From contig NZ_JAGGPM010000035.1 of the NCBI RefSeq assembly GCF_018613835.1, positions 62,001 through 126,000 of the forward strand: DNA of 64,000 nucleotides, read 5' to 3'. The stretch is from Arthrobacter sp. ISL-5. GTDB taxonomy: Bacteria > Actinomycetota > Actinomycetes > Actinomycetales > Micrococcaceae. The position numbers and the translations under genes were made by a program. Of this stretch, positions 8,435 to 17,336 are shown one piece after another; the stretch's first letter is position 1; every line of letters begins with the position of its first letter. The notes below the pieces were generated by a model, which searched no databases, was not told the origin of the DNA, and saw nothing but the letters and a program-made list of their open reading frames with translations.

Positions 8435-9541
8435 TTGAAGAACTCACTGCGTGCAAACGTCAAGCGCGGTTCACTCGCCGGCGTGGCTTCCGTCGGCGCG
8501 GCGGCCCTGCTGCTGACCGGCTGCGGCCCTGCACCCCAAGCAGGCACGCCGACCGCCACCGCCAGCGACTACTCCGGTTGCATCGTGTCCGACTCCGGCG
8601 GATTCGACGACCAGTCGTTCAACCAGTCCTCCTACGAGGGCCTCAAGAAGGCTGAGAAGGACCTTGGCATCAAGGTCAACCAGGTCGAATCCAAGTCCAA
8701 CAACGACTTCGAACCGAACCTTCGGGCCATGGTGTCCGCGGGCTGCGACCTCACCGTGACGGTCGGCTTCCTGCTCGGTGACGCCACGAAGAAGCATGCC
8801 GAGGCCAATCCGGACAGCCACTTCGCCATCATCGACTTCGGCTTCGCCAAGCCGATTGCCAACGTCAAGCCGATCATCTACGACACCGCCCAGGCCGCCT
8901 TCATGGCCGGCTACCTGGCCGCCGCTTCGACGAAGACCGGCACCGTGGCAACCTTCGGCGGCATCAAGATCCCCACGGTCACCATCTTCATGGACGGCTA
9001 CGCGGACGGCGTGAAGTACTACAACGAGAAGAAGGGCAAGGACGTCAAGCTCCTCGGCTGGGACAAGGCCAAGCAGGACGGCAGCTTCACCGGCGACTTC
9101 GAAAAGCAGGACAAGGGCAAGCAGCTGACCCAGAACTTCCTGGACCAGGGTGCTGACGTGGTCATGCCCGTTGCCGGCCCGGTGGGCAAGGGCGCCGGTG
9201 CGGCGCTCAAGGACGCCAAGGCAGCAGGCAAGGACGTCAAGCTCATCTGGGTTGACTCCGACGGCTTCCTCACCGCGCCCGACTACAAGGACATCATGCT
9301 GTCCTCGGTCATGAAGCAGATGGGCACGGCCGTTGAGACGGTGGTCAAGGAAGACAAGGAGGGCAAGTTCACCAACGAGCCGTACATCGGCACGCTCGCC
9401 AATGAAGGCGTCCAGCTGGCCCCGTTCCACGACCTTGATTCGGCTGTTCCGGCCGAGGTTAAGACGGAGCTGGACCAGATCAAGAAGGACATCGTCGACG
9501 GCAAGCTGAAGGTTGAGTCCGCAGCCAGCCCCAAGGCGTAA
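8435..9541 (+). CDS. BMP-family nucleoside-binding lipoprotein
   Basis: Substrate-binding lipoprotein (368 residues) of an ABC importer in the BmpA/Med/PnrA family, which binds nucleosides. Signal peptide and lipobox LLLTGC put the lipidated cysteine at residue 30. The family hallmark SDSGGFDDQSFNQSSYEGL follows. The start is TTG at 8435, set by GGAGG immediately upstream; an open frame extending to 8270 lacks a signal. ATPase, two permeases and salvage enzymes follow, so nucleosides are the likely cargo. A terminator-like hairpin directly downstream suggests it is made in excess over the transporter subunits. Confidence 0.93.
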   Translation: MKNSLRANVKRGSLAGVASVGAAALLLTGCGPAPQAGTPTATASDYSGCIVSDSGGFDDQSFNQSSYEGLKKAEKDLGIKVNQVESKSNNDFEPNLRAMVSAGCDLTVTVGFLLGDATKKHAEANPDSHFAIIDFGFAKPIANVKPIIYDTAQAAFMAGYLAAASTKTGTVATFGGIKIPTVTIFMDGYADGVKYYNEKKGKDVKLLGWDKAKQDGSFTGDFEKQDKGKQLTQNFLDQGADVVMPVAGPVGKGAGAALKDAKAAGKDVKLIWVDSDGFLTAPDYKDIMLSSVMKQMGTAVETVVKEDKEGKFTNEPYIGTLANEGVQLAPFHDLDSAVPAEVKTELDQIKKDIVDGKLKVESAASPKA

Positions 9542-9552
9542 CTTCCTCCGCT

Positions 9553-9601
9553 AAGCGCCACCGCCCGGATGGTCATTGACTGCACGGGAGGTGGCGCTTT
9601 T
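9553..9601 (+). terminator. Hairpin with T-run after the binding-protein gene
   Basis: AAGCGCCACC (9553-9562) pairs with GGTGGCGCTT (9590-9599), followed by TTTT; CCCG/CGGG extends the stem inside. It lies inside what is otherwise a continuous operon, so it probably acts as a partial terminator. Confidence 0.65.
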
Positions 9602-9709
9602 CGTTGGGCGCGCTACAGACTCACCCATGACTGCAGGCACTAGGCTGGTCCTGCAGCCACATATCCCGTCCGGCCAGCAGTTCCGGACGCAACGAGATTG
9701 GTCAGAGTT

Positions 9710-11305
9710 TTGAAACTTGAACTCAAGGGGATCACCAAAAGCTTCGGCTCCCTGCTCGCCAATGATCACATAGACGTGGTTGTTGAACCCGGACAGATCC
9801 ATTGTCTACTGGGCGAAAATGGGGCCGGCAAGTCCACCCTGATGAATGTTCTCTACGGGCTGTATGAGCCCACCGACGGCGAAATCCTCATCGATGACGA
9901 ACCGGTAAGCTTCCGGGGACCCGGTGACGCCATGGCTGCCGGCATCGGCATGGTGCACCAGCACTTCATGCTGGTGCCCGTGTTCACCGTGGCGGAAAAC
10001 GTGGCGCTCGGCGCCGAGTCCACCAAGGCGGGCGGCTTCCTGAACCTGGATGACACCCGCCGCAAGATCCAGGAGATCTCGGACCGCTACGGGTTCGACG
10101 TCGATCCCGACGCCCTCGTGGAGGACCTCCCGGTGGGAGTCCAGCAGCGGGTTGAAATCATCAAGGCGCTCGTGCGCGACGCCAAGGTGCTCATCCTGGA
10201 TGAGCCGACGGCGGTGCTGACGCCCCAGGAGACCGACGAACTGCTGGACATCATGCGCCAGCTCAAAAGCAGCGGCACGTCCATTGTTTTCATCTCCCAC
10301 AAGCTGCGGGAGGTGAAGGCGGTCTCGGACATCATCACGGTCATCCGGCGCGGCAAGGTGGTGGGGAGCGCCGATCCCGGCGCCTCAACCACCGAGCTGG
10401 CCTCGATGATGGTGGGCCGCGCCGTGAGCCTCACGCTGGACAAGGCACCGGCCAAACCGCAGGAAACCACGTTCGAGGTCAAGGACCTTACCGTGATTGC
10501 GCCGAACGGCCACCACACCGTGGACGGCATCAGCTTCAGCATTGCCCGCGGCGAAATCCTCGCCGTCGCAGGAGTCCAGGGCAACGGCCAGACGGAACTC
10601 ACCGAGGCGATCCTTGGCCTGCAAGAGCGCGTCAGCGGCTCCATCCTGCTCGACGGAAAGGAACTCCTGGGCCGCAGCGTCAAGGAGGTCCTGCACGCGG
10701 GCGTCGGCTTCGTGCCGGAAGACCGCAAGGTGGACGGGCTGGTGGGGACGTTCTCGGTGGCCGAAAACCTGGTGCTTGACCTCTACGACAAAGCTCCCTT
10801 CGCCAAGGGCATCGGCATGAGCCCGGCGAAGGTCATGGAGAACGCCAACTCCCGGATCGGCGAATTCGACGTCCGCACGCCGTCGGCCGCTGCCGCCGCC
10901 GGAACGCTCTCCGGCGGCAACCAGCAGAAGGTGGTGATGGCCCGGGAGCTCTCGCGGCCGCTGCGGCTGTTCATCGCCTCCCAGCCCACCCGCGGCGTCG
11001 ACGTCGGCTCCATCGAGTTCCTGCACCGCCGCATCGTGGCGGAGCGGGACACGGGCACACCGGTCATGATCGTCTCCACGGAACTGGATGAGGTCATGGA
11101 ACTCGCCGACCGCATTGCCGTGCTCTACAAGGGCAAGCTCGTGGGCATCGTGCCGGCCGGAACCGGCCGCGACGTCCTGGGCCTCATGATGGCAGGGCTT
11201 TCACCCGACGAGGCGCACGCGGACACCGTCCACCACCGCCCTGTTCGCCACAGCGAGCAGGAACCGACGTCCACCTCCCACGCCGAAGGAGGCGACCATG
11301 ACTGA
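9710..11305 (+). CDS. Nucleoside ABC transporter ATP-binding protein (two fused ABC domains)
   Basis: Cytoplasmic ATPase with two tandem nucleotide-binding domains, 531 residues, as in NupO/YufO and sugar importers. Domain 1 has Walker A GENGAGKST (K41), a non-canonical signature LPVGVQQR and Walker B VLILDEPTAVL. Domain 2 has a degenerate Walker A (GVQGNGQTEL) but an intact LSGGNQQKVV signature, the usual asymmetry for this family. The TTG at 9710 gives the standard MKLELKGITKSFG start; a TTG at 9698 adds four residues. It overlaps the next gene by 8 nt. Confidence 0.92.
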   Translation: MKLELKGITKSFGSLLANDHIDVVVEPGQIHCLLGENGAGKSTLMNVLYGLYEPTDGEILIDDEPVSFRGPGDAMAAGIGMVHQHFMLVPVFTVAENVALGAESTKAGGFLNLDDTRRKIQEISDRYGFDVDPDALVEDLPVGVQQRVEIIKALVRDAKVLILDEPTAVLTPQETDELLDIMRQLKSSGTSIVFISHKLREVKAVSDIITVIRRGKVVGSADPGASTTELASMMVGRAVSLTLDKAPAKPQETTFEVKDLTVIAPNGHHTVDGISFSIARGEILAVAGVQGNGQTELTEAILGLQERVSGSILLDGKELLGRSVKEVLHAGVGFVPEDRKVDGLVGTFSVAENLVLDLYDKAPFAKGIGMSPAKVMENANSRIGEFDVRTPSAAAAAGTLSGGNQQKVVMARELSRPLRLFIASQPTRGVDVGSIEFLHRRIVAERDTGTPVMIVSTELDEVMELADRIAVLYKGKLVGIVPAGTGRDVLGLMMAGLSPDEAHADTVHHRPVRHSEQEPTSTSHAEGGDHD

Positions 11306-12713
11306 CCAGAACGAGCCGCAGCACCCTGGCGGCCAGCCCACGGACCCCGACGCTGACAAAAACGACGCCGACAAGCATCACGCCGGCAAACACCACCTGC
11401 CCACGCCCGCCGAGGAGGAAACCGCCGCGGTGGTGTCGCTGGACACCGCCGGCGGAGCCATGGAACCCTCGGCGGTTCCGGCCACGGCCCAGAGCGGCAA
11501 GATCCCGGGCCCGCCGGAAACCCTCGTACGCAGGATCTTCACCGGCAGTGGCATGGTGTCCGTCCTGGCCGTGCTGCTCGCCCTGATCCTCGGCGGCCTG
11601 CTGATCGCCCTCACGGACAAGCAGGTCGGCACCACGGCAACGTACCTGCTGGCCCGCCCCACGGATTTCCTGTCGGCGGTCTGGAGTGCCGCCACCCGCT
11701 CCTATGTGGCGCTGTTCCAGGGCTCCGTCTTCAACCCGCGCGGCGCAGGCATCGCCGGGCAGATCGCCCCGCTCATGGAAACGCTGACCATCGCCACGCC
11801 GCTCATCACCGCCGGCCTCGGTGTCGCCCTGGCCTTCCGTGCCGGGCTGTTCAACATCGGCGCGCAGGGCCAGATCATCATGGCCGGCATCCTGGCCGCG
11901 TGGGCCGGTTTCGCCCTGCACCTGCCCCTGGGCCTGCACCTGCTGCTGGTCCTTGTGGCCGGAATCATCGGCGGCGCCTTCTGGGGCGGCCTGGTGGGTT
12001 ACCTCAAGGCCCGCACCGGAGCCCACGAGGTCATCCTCACCATCATGTTCAACTACATTGCGCTGTACCTGCTCCGGTATCTTCTGAACACGCCGGCGTT
12101 CCAGCGGCCGGGGGAAACCAACCCGATCTCCCCGGTCCTGGACGCCAGTGCGGCCTACCCGCAGATTTTCGGCAGCCAGTACCGGCTCCACCTCGGATTC
12201 CTCCTGGCCATTGCCGCAACGGTCTTCGTATGGTGGCTCCTCAACCGCTCCACGGTGGGCTTTGAGTTCCGGGCCGTCGGCGCCAACCCCAAGGCAGCGC
12301 AGACCGCAGGGATCAACGTCTCCCGGTCAACCATTCTGGTCATGGCCATGGCCGGCGCCCTCGCCGGCCTGTCCGGCGTGGCCCAGGTGGCCGGCACGGA
12401 AAAGGTCCTCACCGACGGCGTCGCCGCGACGTACGGCTTTGACGCCATCACCGTTGCCCTGCTGGGACGCTCGACGCCGTGGGGGACTTTCGCCGCCGGC
12501 CTCCTGTTTGGCGCCTTCCGCGCCGGAGCCGTCCAGATGCAGATCCAGACCGGCACCCCGATCGACATCGTGCTGGTGGTCCAGTCGCTGATCGTGCTCT
12601 TCATCGCGGCTCCGCCGCTGGTTCGGGCGGTCTTCGGGCTCAACCCGCGGCGCAAGAAGCGGCCAACCGCCGGCAAGACCAAGACGGCAGCCACCACCGG
12701 AGGTGCAGCATGA
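11298..12713 (+). CDS. Nucleoside ABC transporter permease 1
   Basis: Membrane permease of the BPD_transp_2 type, 471 residues, with about ten helices after residue 85. The first 75 residues are hydrophilic, rich in Asp, His, Lys and Pro, and presumably cytosolic; this tail is longer than in most homologues. The conserved loop EFRAVGANPKAAQTAGI is present. The start is ATG behind GGAGG, overlapping the ATPase gene. Pairs with the next permease to form the channel. Confidence 0.9.
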   Translation: MTDQNEPQHPGGQPTDPDADKNDADKHHAGKHHLPTPAEEETAAVVSLDTAGGAMEPSAVPATAQSGKIPGPPETLVRRIFTGSGMVSVLAVLLALILGGLLIALTDKQVGTTATYLLARPTDFLSAVWSAATRSYVALFQGSVFNPRGAGIAGQIAPLMETLTIATPLITAGLGVALAFRAGLFNIGAQGQIIMAGILAAWAGFALHLPLGLHLLLVLVAGIIGGAFWGGLVGYLKARTGAHEVILTIMFNYIALYLLRYLLNTPAFQRPGETNPISPVLDASAAYPQIFGSQYRLHLGFLLAIAATVFVWWLLNRSTVGFEFRAVGANPKAAQTAGINVSRSTILVMAMAGALAGLSGVAQVAGTEKVLTDGVAATYGFDAITVALLGRSTPWGTFAAGLLFGAFRAGAVQMQIQTGTPIDIVLVVQSLIVLFIAAPPLVRAVFGLNPRRKKRPTAGKTKTAATTGGAA

Positions 12714-14032
12714 GCACAACATCAACGTCGCCCCTTCCGGGGAAGCCGGACGCGCCGCAGCAGGCTGGGGAGCGCCGGCAGGCGGCATCAGCGAAGCCCG
12801 TTACCTGGAAGACCCCCGTCCTCCTGACTGCGCTGGGCATCGTGGCCTTCATCTTCTTTGGCCTCATGGGGCCCAACCAGACTGCCCGGTTCGGCCTGTC
12901 GTCCAGCGGAGACTTCTTTCAGCTGCCTGCGCTGGAGGTCCCGGCATTCCTGGGCGGGATCATCCTCTCTGTCCTCATGCTTGGCCTGGCCGGCTATGCC
13001 GTGTACCTCAAGACGAAGGACCAGGCCGCGCCCCGCTGGGTGCCTGTCACGTTCATCGTCCTCTTCGTGGCCGCCTTCCTCATCTGGGTGGTGGGCGGCG
13101 CCCGCACCCCGAGCATCTCCCTTGCCGGCCTCATCGCCGGTTCGGTGACGCTGGCCGTGCCGCTCGTGTTCGGGTCACTCTCCGGCGTGCTGTGCGAGCG
13201 GGCGGGCGTCGTGAACATCGCCATCGAGGGCCAGCTGCTCGGCGGAGCCTTCACCGCGGCGTTGGTCGCATCCATAACCAAGAGCCCCTTCATCGGGCTG
13301 CTGGCCGCGGCCGTGGCGGGCGCCGTCGTCTCCATGGTGCTGGCGTTGTTCAGCATCAAGTACCTCGTCAACCAGATCATCGTCGGCGTGGTCCTGAACG
13401 TGCTGGTCTCCGGCCTGACCGGCTTCCTGTTCAACACCGTGATGCAGGCGGACAAGGCCACGTTCAACTCGCCGGACCAGCTGCCCATCTTCGACATCCC
13501 GGTGCTGTCCGGCATCCCGGTCATAGGTCCCGTCCTGTTCAAACAGTCCGTGGTGGGCTACCTCATGTACATCGCCGTCATCGTGGTGTGGGTCGGGCTG
13601 TTCAAAACGAAGTGGGGCCTCCGGGTCCGTGCCGTCGGCGAACACCCACTGGCGGCCGACACCATGGGCATCAAGGTGAACGCCACCCGGTTCTGGAACG
13701 TCACCCTGGGCGGCGCCATCGCCGGCATCGGCGGATCGTTCTTCACGCTGGTGGCGATCGACAGCTTCACGGAGGAGATTTCCGGCGGGCGCGGCTTCAT
13801 CGCCATCGCGGCGCTGATCTTCGGGCGCTGGAACCCGGTCGGTGCGTTCTTCGCCTCCCTGCTGTTCGGCTTCGCGGACAACCTGCAGAGCATCGTGACC
13901 ATCATCGGCACGCCGGTTCCCAGCCAGTTCATGGCCATGCTGCCGTACCTCGTGACCGTCCTGGCAGTGGCCGGCCTCGTCGGCAGATCCCGTCCGCCGG
14001 CGGCGGACGGCATTCCGTACGTCAAGGGCTGA
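12710..14032 (+). CDS. Nucleoside ABC transporter permease 2
   Basis: Second BPD_transp_2 permease, 440 residues. It begins at ATG 12710, overlapping the previous stop (ATGA), with GGAGGTG upstream; longer in-frame readings run back into permease 1 and are rejected. The loop RVRAVGEHPLAADTMGI is characteristic, as is CERAGVVNIAIEGQLLGGA. A hydrophilic N-terminus of about 45 residues precedes the first helix. With the other permease it matches the NupP/NupQ pair of nucleoside importers. Confidence 0.9.
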   Translation: MSTTSTSPLPGKPDAPQQAGERRQAASAKPVTWKTPVLLTALGIVAFIFFGLMGPNQTARFGLSSSGDFFQLPALEVPAFLGGIILSVLMLGLAGYAVYLKTKDQAAPRWVPVTFIVLFVAAFLIWVVGGARTPSISLAGLIAGSVTLAVPLVFGSLSGVLCERAGVVNIAIEGQLLGGAFTAALVASITKSPFIGLLAAAVAGAVVSMVLALFSIKYLVNQIIVGVVLNVLVSGLTGFLFNTVMQADKATFNSPDQLPIFDIPVLSGIPVIGPVLFKQSVVGYLMYIAVIVVWVGLFKTKWGLRVRAVGEHPLAADTMGIKVNATRFWNVTLGGAIAGIGGSFFTLVAIDSFTEEISGGRGFIAIAALIFGRWNPVGAFFASLLFGFADNLQSIVTIIGTPVPSQFMAMLPYLVTVLAVAGLVGRSRPPAADGIPYVKG

Positions 14033-14037
14033 CGGCC

Positions 14038-14475
14038 GTGGACATGGTCTCGACAAGCTCCACCACCGGGGGCGGAAAGTCCGACGTCGACTGGCACGCC
14101 CTGGAGGCCGCCGCCGTCAGTGCCATGAAGAATGCCTACGCCCCTTATTCCAAGTTCCCGGTGGGGGCGGCGGCCTACACCGCTGACGGCCGGATCGTGA
14201 GCGGCTGCAACGTGGAGAACGCCAGCTACGGGCTGACCCTGTGCGCCGAGTGTGCGCTCGTGGGCAACCTGCAGATGACCGGCGGCGGGCTGCTGCGGGC
14301 CTTCTACTGCGTGGACGGCGGCGGCAACGTGCTCATGCCCTGCGGGCGCTGCCGCCAACTGCTGTACGAGTTCCGGGCTCCAGGCATGGAGCTCATGACC
14401 ACTCAGGGAATCAAGACCATGGACCAGGTGCTGCCCGATGCATTTGGTCCCCAACACCTGGAGGAAACCCGGTGA
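14038..14475 (+). CDS. cdd: Cytidine deaminase
   Basis: Zinc enzyme converting (deoxy)cytidine to (deoxy)uridine, 145 residues. The substrate motif GCNVENASYGLTLCAECA carries the first Zn cysteine and catalytic glutamate, and MPCGRCRQLL the other two Zn cysteines. I prefer GTG at 14038 (AAGGG 9 nt upstream); ATG at 14044 is possible. The first 15 residues (VSTSSTTGGG) are poorly conserved and encoded by a dispersed repeat at 14045-14069. deoA overlaps its stop. Confidence 0.93.
   Translation: MDMVSTSSTTGGGKSDVDWHALEAAAVSAMKNAYAPYSKFPVGAAAYTADGRIVSGCNVENASYGLTLCAECALVGNLQMTGGGLLRAFYCVDGGGNVLMPCGRCRQLLYEFRAPGMELMTTQGIKTMDQVLPDAFGPQHLEETR
14045..14069. repeat. Dispersed GGTTTCGACAAGCTC-type repeat inside the cdd start
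   Basis: The stretch TGGTCTCGACAAGCTCCACC followed by ACCGG matches, with two changes, the repeat seen at 19023-19041 and 53332-53352 on the opposite strand. Here it encodes residues near the cdd N-terminus. Confidence 0.6.
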
Positions 14476-15794
14476 CCAGCACTTCAAAGAAAACCGAAGC
14501 CTTCGACGCCGTCGACATCATCCGAACGAAGCGCGACAAGGGCGTCCTGAGCCCCGAACAGATCGACTGGACGATCGACGCCTACACGCGCGGCGTCATC
14601 GCCGACGAACAGATGGCGGCGCTGAACATGGCCATCCTGCTCAACGGGATGGACAGGTCAGAGATCTCCCGCTGGACCGCGGCCATGATTGCCTCGGGCG
14701 AGCGGATGGACTTCTCCGCCCTCCGGCGGCCCGACGGCGGCGTCAAGGCCACGAGCGACAAACACTCCACGGGCGGCGTGGGGGACAAGATCACTCTCCC
14801 GCTGGCACCGCTTGTGGCCGTCTTCGGAGTGGCGGTTCCGCAGCTATCCGGCCGCGGGCTCGGCCACACCGGCGGCACGCTGGACAAGCTGGAATCCATC
14901 CCGGGCTGGCGCGCCGCCTTGAGCAACGACGAGATGATGGCCCAGCTCCAGGACGTCGGCGCCGTGATCTGTGCCGCCGGTGCCGGCCTCGCCCCGGCGG
15001 ACAAGAAGCTCTACTCGCTCCGCGACGTCACGGGAACCGTCGAGGCCATTCCGCTGATCGCCTCGTCCATCATGAGCAAGAAGATCGCCGAGGGCACGGG
15101 CTCGCTCGTGCTCGACGTCAAGGTGGGCAGCGGCGCGTTCATGAAGGACGAGGCCCGCGCACGGGAGCTGGCCGAGACCATGGTGGCCCTGGGCAAGGAC
15201 GCCGGCGTGAACACGGTGGCGCTCCTGACCAACATGAACACGCCCCTGGGACTGACCGCGGGGAACGCCATCGAGGTGGAGGAATCCGTCGAGGTCCTGG
15301 CCGGCGGCGGCCCGGAGGACGTCGTCGAACTGACCGTCCGGCTCGCGGAGGAGATGCTGGCGTGTGCCGGGATCCGCGACGCCGACCCGGCGGCCGCCCT
15401 AAAGGACGGCCGTGCCATGGATGTCTGGAACCGGATGATAGCGGCGCAGGGCGGGGATCCGCGGGCGAAGCTGCCCGTCGCTAAGGAATCGGAGACCGTC
15501 TACGCCCCGGCCGACGGCGTCCTCGTGGAACTCGATGCCATGGCAATCGGCGTCGCTGCCTGGCGGCTGGGTGCCGGCCGTGCCCGCAAGGAGGACGCGG
15601 TACAGGCAGGCGCAGGAGTCCGCCTGCACGCCAAGCCCGGCGCGGCCGTGCGTGCGGGGGAGCCGCTCATGACCCTGCTGACGGACACGCCCGAGAAGTT
15701 CGCCCGGGCCAAGGAGGCACTCGAAAACTCCGTCACCATCGCGCCGGAAGGCACACGCCCGGCCCAGCAGCTCATCATTGACCGGATAGCCTAA
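14472..15794 (+). CDS. deoA: Thymidine / pyrimidine-nucleoside phosphorylase
   Basis: Cleaves (deoxy)uridine and thymidine with phosphate, giving base and (deoxy)ribose-1-phosphate; 440 residues. The signature SGRGLGHTGGTLDKLESIPG includes the family's phosphate-site region, with DKHSTGGVGDK and KVGSGAFM also present. The GTG overlaps the cdd stop by 4 nt with GGAGG upstream. Together cdd and deoA take imported cytidine to uracil plus sugar phosphate. The TAA stop is directly followed by the first DedA gene. Confidence 0.94.
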   Translation: MTSTSKKTEAFDAVDIIRTKRDKGVLSPEQIDWTIDAYTRGVIADEQMAALNMAILLNGMDRSEISRWTAAMIASGERMDFSALRRPDGGVKATSDKHSTGGVGDKITLPLAPLVAVFGVAVPQLSGRGLGHTGGTLDKLESIPGWRAALSNDEMMAQLQDVGAVICAAGAGLAPADKKLYSLRDVTGTVEAIPLIASSIMSKKIAEGTGSLVLDVKVGSGAFMKDEARARELAETMVALGKDAGVNTVALLTNMNTPLGLTAGNAIEVEESVEVLAGGGPEDVVELTVRLAEEMLACAGIRDADPAAALKDGRAMDVWNRMIAAQGGDPRAKLPVAKESETVYAPADGVLVELDAMAIGVAAWRLGAGRARKEDAVQAGAGVRLHAKPGAAVRAGEPLMTLLTDTPEKFARAKEALENSVTIAPEGTRPAQQLIIDRIA

Positions 15795-15799
15795 GACCT

Positions 15800-16417
15800 G
15801 TGCAGGCCGTCAATGACTTCATCCTTGCAGCCGCCGGGCAGCCCTGGGTCCTGGTGCTTGTCCTCGCCTGCTGCGTCATCGACGGCTTTTTCCCGCCCAT
15901 TCCCAGCGAATCGGTGGTGGTGGGGCTGGCTGCAGTCGCCGCGACGGCGGACGTCCCCAACCCGTGGCTCCTCATCGCCGTTGCGGCGCTGGGGGCGTTC
16001 ACCGGGGACAACACGGCCTACCTGATCGGACGCAGCGTCGGCACGAAACGGTGGCGCTGGATGCGCGGGCCGCGCATGCAGCGGGCGTTTCGGTGGGCCG
16101 GACGCGAACTCCGGAAGCGGCCGGCATCACTGATCCTTGTGGCCCGGTTTGTTCCGATCGGCAGGGTTGCCGTCAACCTGACGGCCGGCGCGACGCACTT
16201 CTCCCGGCCCCGCTTCATCGGGATGACCGTGCTGTCCGCCACCATGTGGGCCTCGTATTCCGTGGCGATCGGGCTGTTTTTCGGGCAGTGGTTCGAGCAC
16301 AACCACCTGCTCGGGGCGGCCATCGCCATAGTCTGCGCCATCGTCCTGGGGATCCTGGTGGACATTGCGATCGCCCGGCTGCGGGGGCTGGTCCCGGATC
16401 CGTCCAGGGAGGGGTAA
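15800..16417 (+). CDS. DedA family membrane protein 1
   Basis: DedA/SNARE-associated family protein, 205 residues with four to five hydrophobic segments. The family motifs FFPPIPSESVVVGLA (re-entrant loop) and ARFVPIGRVAVNLTAG (conserved R and G) are intact. Relatives flip phospholipids, including undecaprenyl-phosphate. The GTG starts 5 nt after the deoA stop; TAGCCT 7 nt upstream could also make it leaderless. A role in nucleoside use is not indicated by the sequence. Confidence 0.85.
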   Translation: MQAVNDFILAAAGQPWVLVLVLACCVIDGFFPPIPSESVVVGLAAVAATADVPNPWLLIAVAALGAFTGDNTAYLIGRSVGTKRWRWMRGPRMQRAFRWAGRELRKRPASLILVARFVPIGRVAVNLTAGATHFSRPRFIGMTVLSATMWASYSVAIGLFFGQWFEHNHLLGAAIAIVCAIVLGILVDIAIARLRGLVPDPSREG

Positions 16418-16521
16418 TTTCGTGGGCGGGGCGTAGCGGACTATGCTTCGGCCATGGGACACTAAAGAGCGATTTGCGTCACTAATTGTTTTAGTCATTT
16501 TCCGCTAGGAGCAACACCAGC

Positions 16522-17268
16522 GTGGAGTTTATTAATGAGGCCGTGCTCCATGCAGCGGGTCAGTGGTGGATTTACCCTGTATTGCTCGTGTTCTTTTTCG
16601 TGGACGGCTTCGCAATGGTCGTTCCCAGCGAGACGCTCATTGTCGCGCTGGCGGCGTTCTCCCGGCACAGCGGCGAGCCCAACCTCCTGATTCTCGGACT
16701 GACCGCGCTCGTGGGTGCCATGGCGGGCGACAACATGGCCTACCTCCTTGGCCGGAAGATCGGCCTGGATCGCTGGAAGTGGATGCGCCGGCCCAAAGTG
16801 CAGAAGGCCTTCGGCTGGGCGCGCTACGAGTTGGAGAAGCGCGGAGCCGTGCTGATCTTCACGGCACGCTACATCCCCTGGGGGCGCGTGGCGGTCAATT
16901 ATGTGGCGGGAACCACGGGCTACCCGCACCGCAGGTTCTTCCTGCTCGACGCGTTCGCCTGTTTCACCTGGGTGGGGTATTCGATTGGCATTGGAATTGT
17001 CGCCAGCTCATTTCCGTGGCTGCACCACAATCCGCTTCTTGGCGCGGGCATTGCCGTGGTTTTCGCCATCATCCTGGGAATCTTCATCGACCACGTGCTC
17101 CGCTGGTGGCACAGGAGGCTCGGACGCAATGACGCCGTGACGGCGGACATCCTCGCGGAGGAGCCCGAAGGGGACGCTGAAAGCGCCGATGATAAGTCAG
17201 GCGACGCCGGTCGCCTGGCCCGCGCCATGCCCGTCGCGGCTGTGGCTGAGGCCGAATCCGGACGCTGA
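16522..17268 (+). CDS. DedA family membrane protein 2
   Basis: Second DedA paralogue, 248 residues, with MVVPSETLIVALAAF and ARYIPWGRVAVNYVAG as in the first. It differs by an acidic C-terminal tail (about 205-248, EEPEGDAESADDKSGD) likely to face the cytosol. GTG start with AGGAG 10 nt upstream. The 104-nt gap before it suggests its own promoter. The tandem arrangement implies gene duplication. Confidence 0.87.
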   Translation: MEFINEAVLHAAGQWWIYPVLLVFFFVDGFAMVVPSETLIVALAAFSRHSGEPNLLILGLTALVGAMAGDNMAYLLGRKIGLDRWKWMRRPKVQKAFGWARYELEKRGAVLIFTARYIPWGRVAVNYVAGTTGYPHRRFFLLDAFACFTWVGYSIGIGIVASSFPWLHHNPLLGAGIAVVFAIILGIFIDHVLRWWHRRLGRNDAVTADILAEEPEGDAESADDKSGDAGRLARAMPVAAVAEAESGR

Positions 17269-17324
17269 GCCGGGCGCTTAACCGGCACGCGGTACGGCCG
17301 CTGGCATTGCAGGCGGTCCAACCC

Positions 17325-17330
17325 TAGAGT
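17325..17330 (+). promoter_or_regulatory. -10 element (TAGAGT) of a leaderless add promoter
   Basis: TAGAGT ends 6 nt before the GTG of the adenosine deaminase gene; no ribosome-binding site is present in the gap. Confidence 0.5.
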
Positions 17331-17336
17331 TGGTAC

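Noticed and set aside
14038..14475. cdd as part of a 590-codon open frame from 12703
   Set aside because: The upstream part is out of frame with permease 2, which has clear membrane-protein sequence; only the last 145 codons encode the deaminase.
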